DNA of 40,879 nt from an uncultured Christensenella sp. (GTDB lineage: Bacteria > Bacillota > Clostridia > Christensenellales > Pumilibacteraceae), in contig CAJTNI010000014.1 in assembly GCA_910577945.1 (NCBI GenBank), positions 1-40,879 of the forward strand. The letters run 5' to 3'. This document shows, piece after piece, positions 40,768 to 40,879 of this stretch. The stretch's first letter is position 1; the number at the start of each line of letters is the position of its first letter. A model generated the notes under the pieces. The model was not told where the DNA came from, ran no database searches, and saw only the letters and a list, made by a program, of their open reading frames with translations. The position numbers and the translations under genes are program-made.

Positions 40768-40796
40768 ATTATAATACAAATTCGCCTATTTGTCAA
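40768..40796 (-). promoter_or_regulatory. Perfect consensus promoter, leaderless placement
   Basis: Minus strand TTGACA (40791-40796), 17-base spacer, TATAAT (40768-40773); nine bases then ATG 40758, so the leader is at most about 3 bases. Confidence 0.85.
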
Positions 40797-40800
40797 GCCG

Positions 40801-40837
40801 CAAACCATAGGTTTGACGCAAGCCGAAGGCTTGGCGT
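40801..40837. repeat. Two short hairpins upstream of the last operon
   Basis: CAAACC-ata-GGTTTG (40801-40815) and AAGCC-gaa-GGCTT (40820-40832). No T-tract and no gene is seen to 40879. Confidence 0.4.
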
Positions 40838-40879
40838 TTGCCGCGTGTTTGCTTTGGCGTGAATTGTGTCATACCCCGG

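Noticed and set aside
1..40879. CRISPR array
   Set aside because: No regularly spaced short direct repeats were seen; the three hairpin repeats are far apart and separated by cargo.

Overview
The window reads as chromosomal DNA of an uncultured low-to-mid-GC Bacillota, most likely a Clostridia-class gut lineage. This is judged from gene content (DUF2089 regulator, stand-alone PTS_EIIC_2 protein, MacB-type ABC fusion, polA-coaE next to a lytic transglycosylase), AGGAGG-type ribosome sites and near-consensus sigma-A promoters. The housekeeping genes use GC-rich codons; 26.2-29.1 kb is clearly AT-richer.

Layout. 1-8.4 kb: the 5' end of an unidentified gene behind a palindromic operator, an MMPL/RND exporter, L-lactate dehydrogenase, a flavodoxin, two small proteins, a DUF2089 regulator with a frameshift and its partner gene, and a divergent PTS-type membrane protein. 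8.5-25.3 kb: one tightly overlapping minus-strand operon of 17 genes for a surface polysaccharide. It encodes a priming phosphoglycosyl transferase, two GT2 enzymes, LicD, Wzy, Wzx, complete RmlABCD (dTDP-L-rhamnose), a TarI/IspD-type cytidylyltransferase, an SDR epimerase, a lipoprotein resembling GT80 sialyltransferases, and a metabolic trio (HpcH/HpaI aldolase, class IV aminotransferase, LysA-fold decarboxylase). 25.4-29.2 kb: an AraC remnant, tRNA-Ala and tRNA-Ile, then an AT-rich accessory stretch. In it, three copies of a ~95-bp hairpin repeat, each starting with a reverse copy of the tRNA-Ile 3' end, separate three cargo blocks. 29.2-40.8 kb: a polysaccharide-deacetylase-like protein, two small membrane genes, polA-coaE, a small HAD phosphatase-like gene, a large ABC transporter fusion, a lytic transglycosylase and a two-gene hypothetical operon.

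How it fits together. The polysaccharide operon can make dTDP-rhamnose, build a repeat unit on a lipid carrier, flip and polymerise it, and probably decorate it through LicD. The aldolase, aminotransferase, decarboxylase and cytidylyltransferase could supply an unusual amino or keto-acid decoration; that is inference. The tRNA-Ile-adjacent block looks like a small array of exchangeable cassettes: a three-gene unit behind a structured RNA, a separate structured RNA gene, and a toxin tail with an immunity-like gene. No integrase is visible.

A recurrent feature is a sigma-A -10 box ending 6-9 bases before the start codon and no ribosome site (polA, the transglycosylase gene, the genes at 4463 and 40758, possibly the exporter), which predicts leaderless mRNAs.
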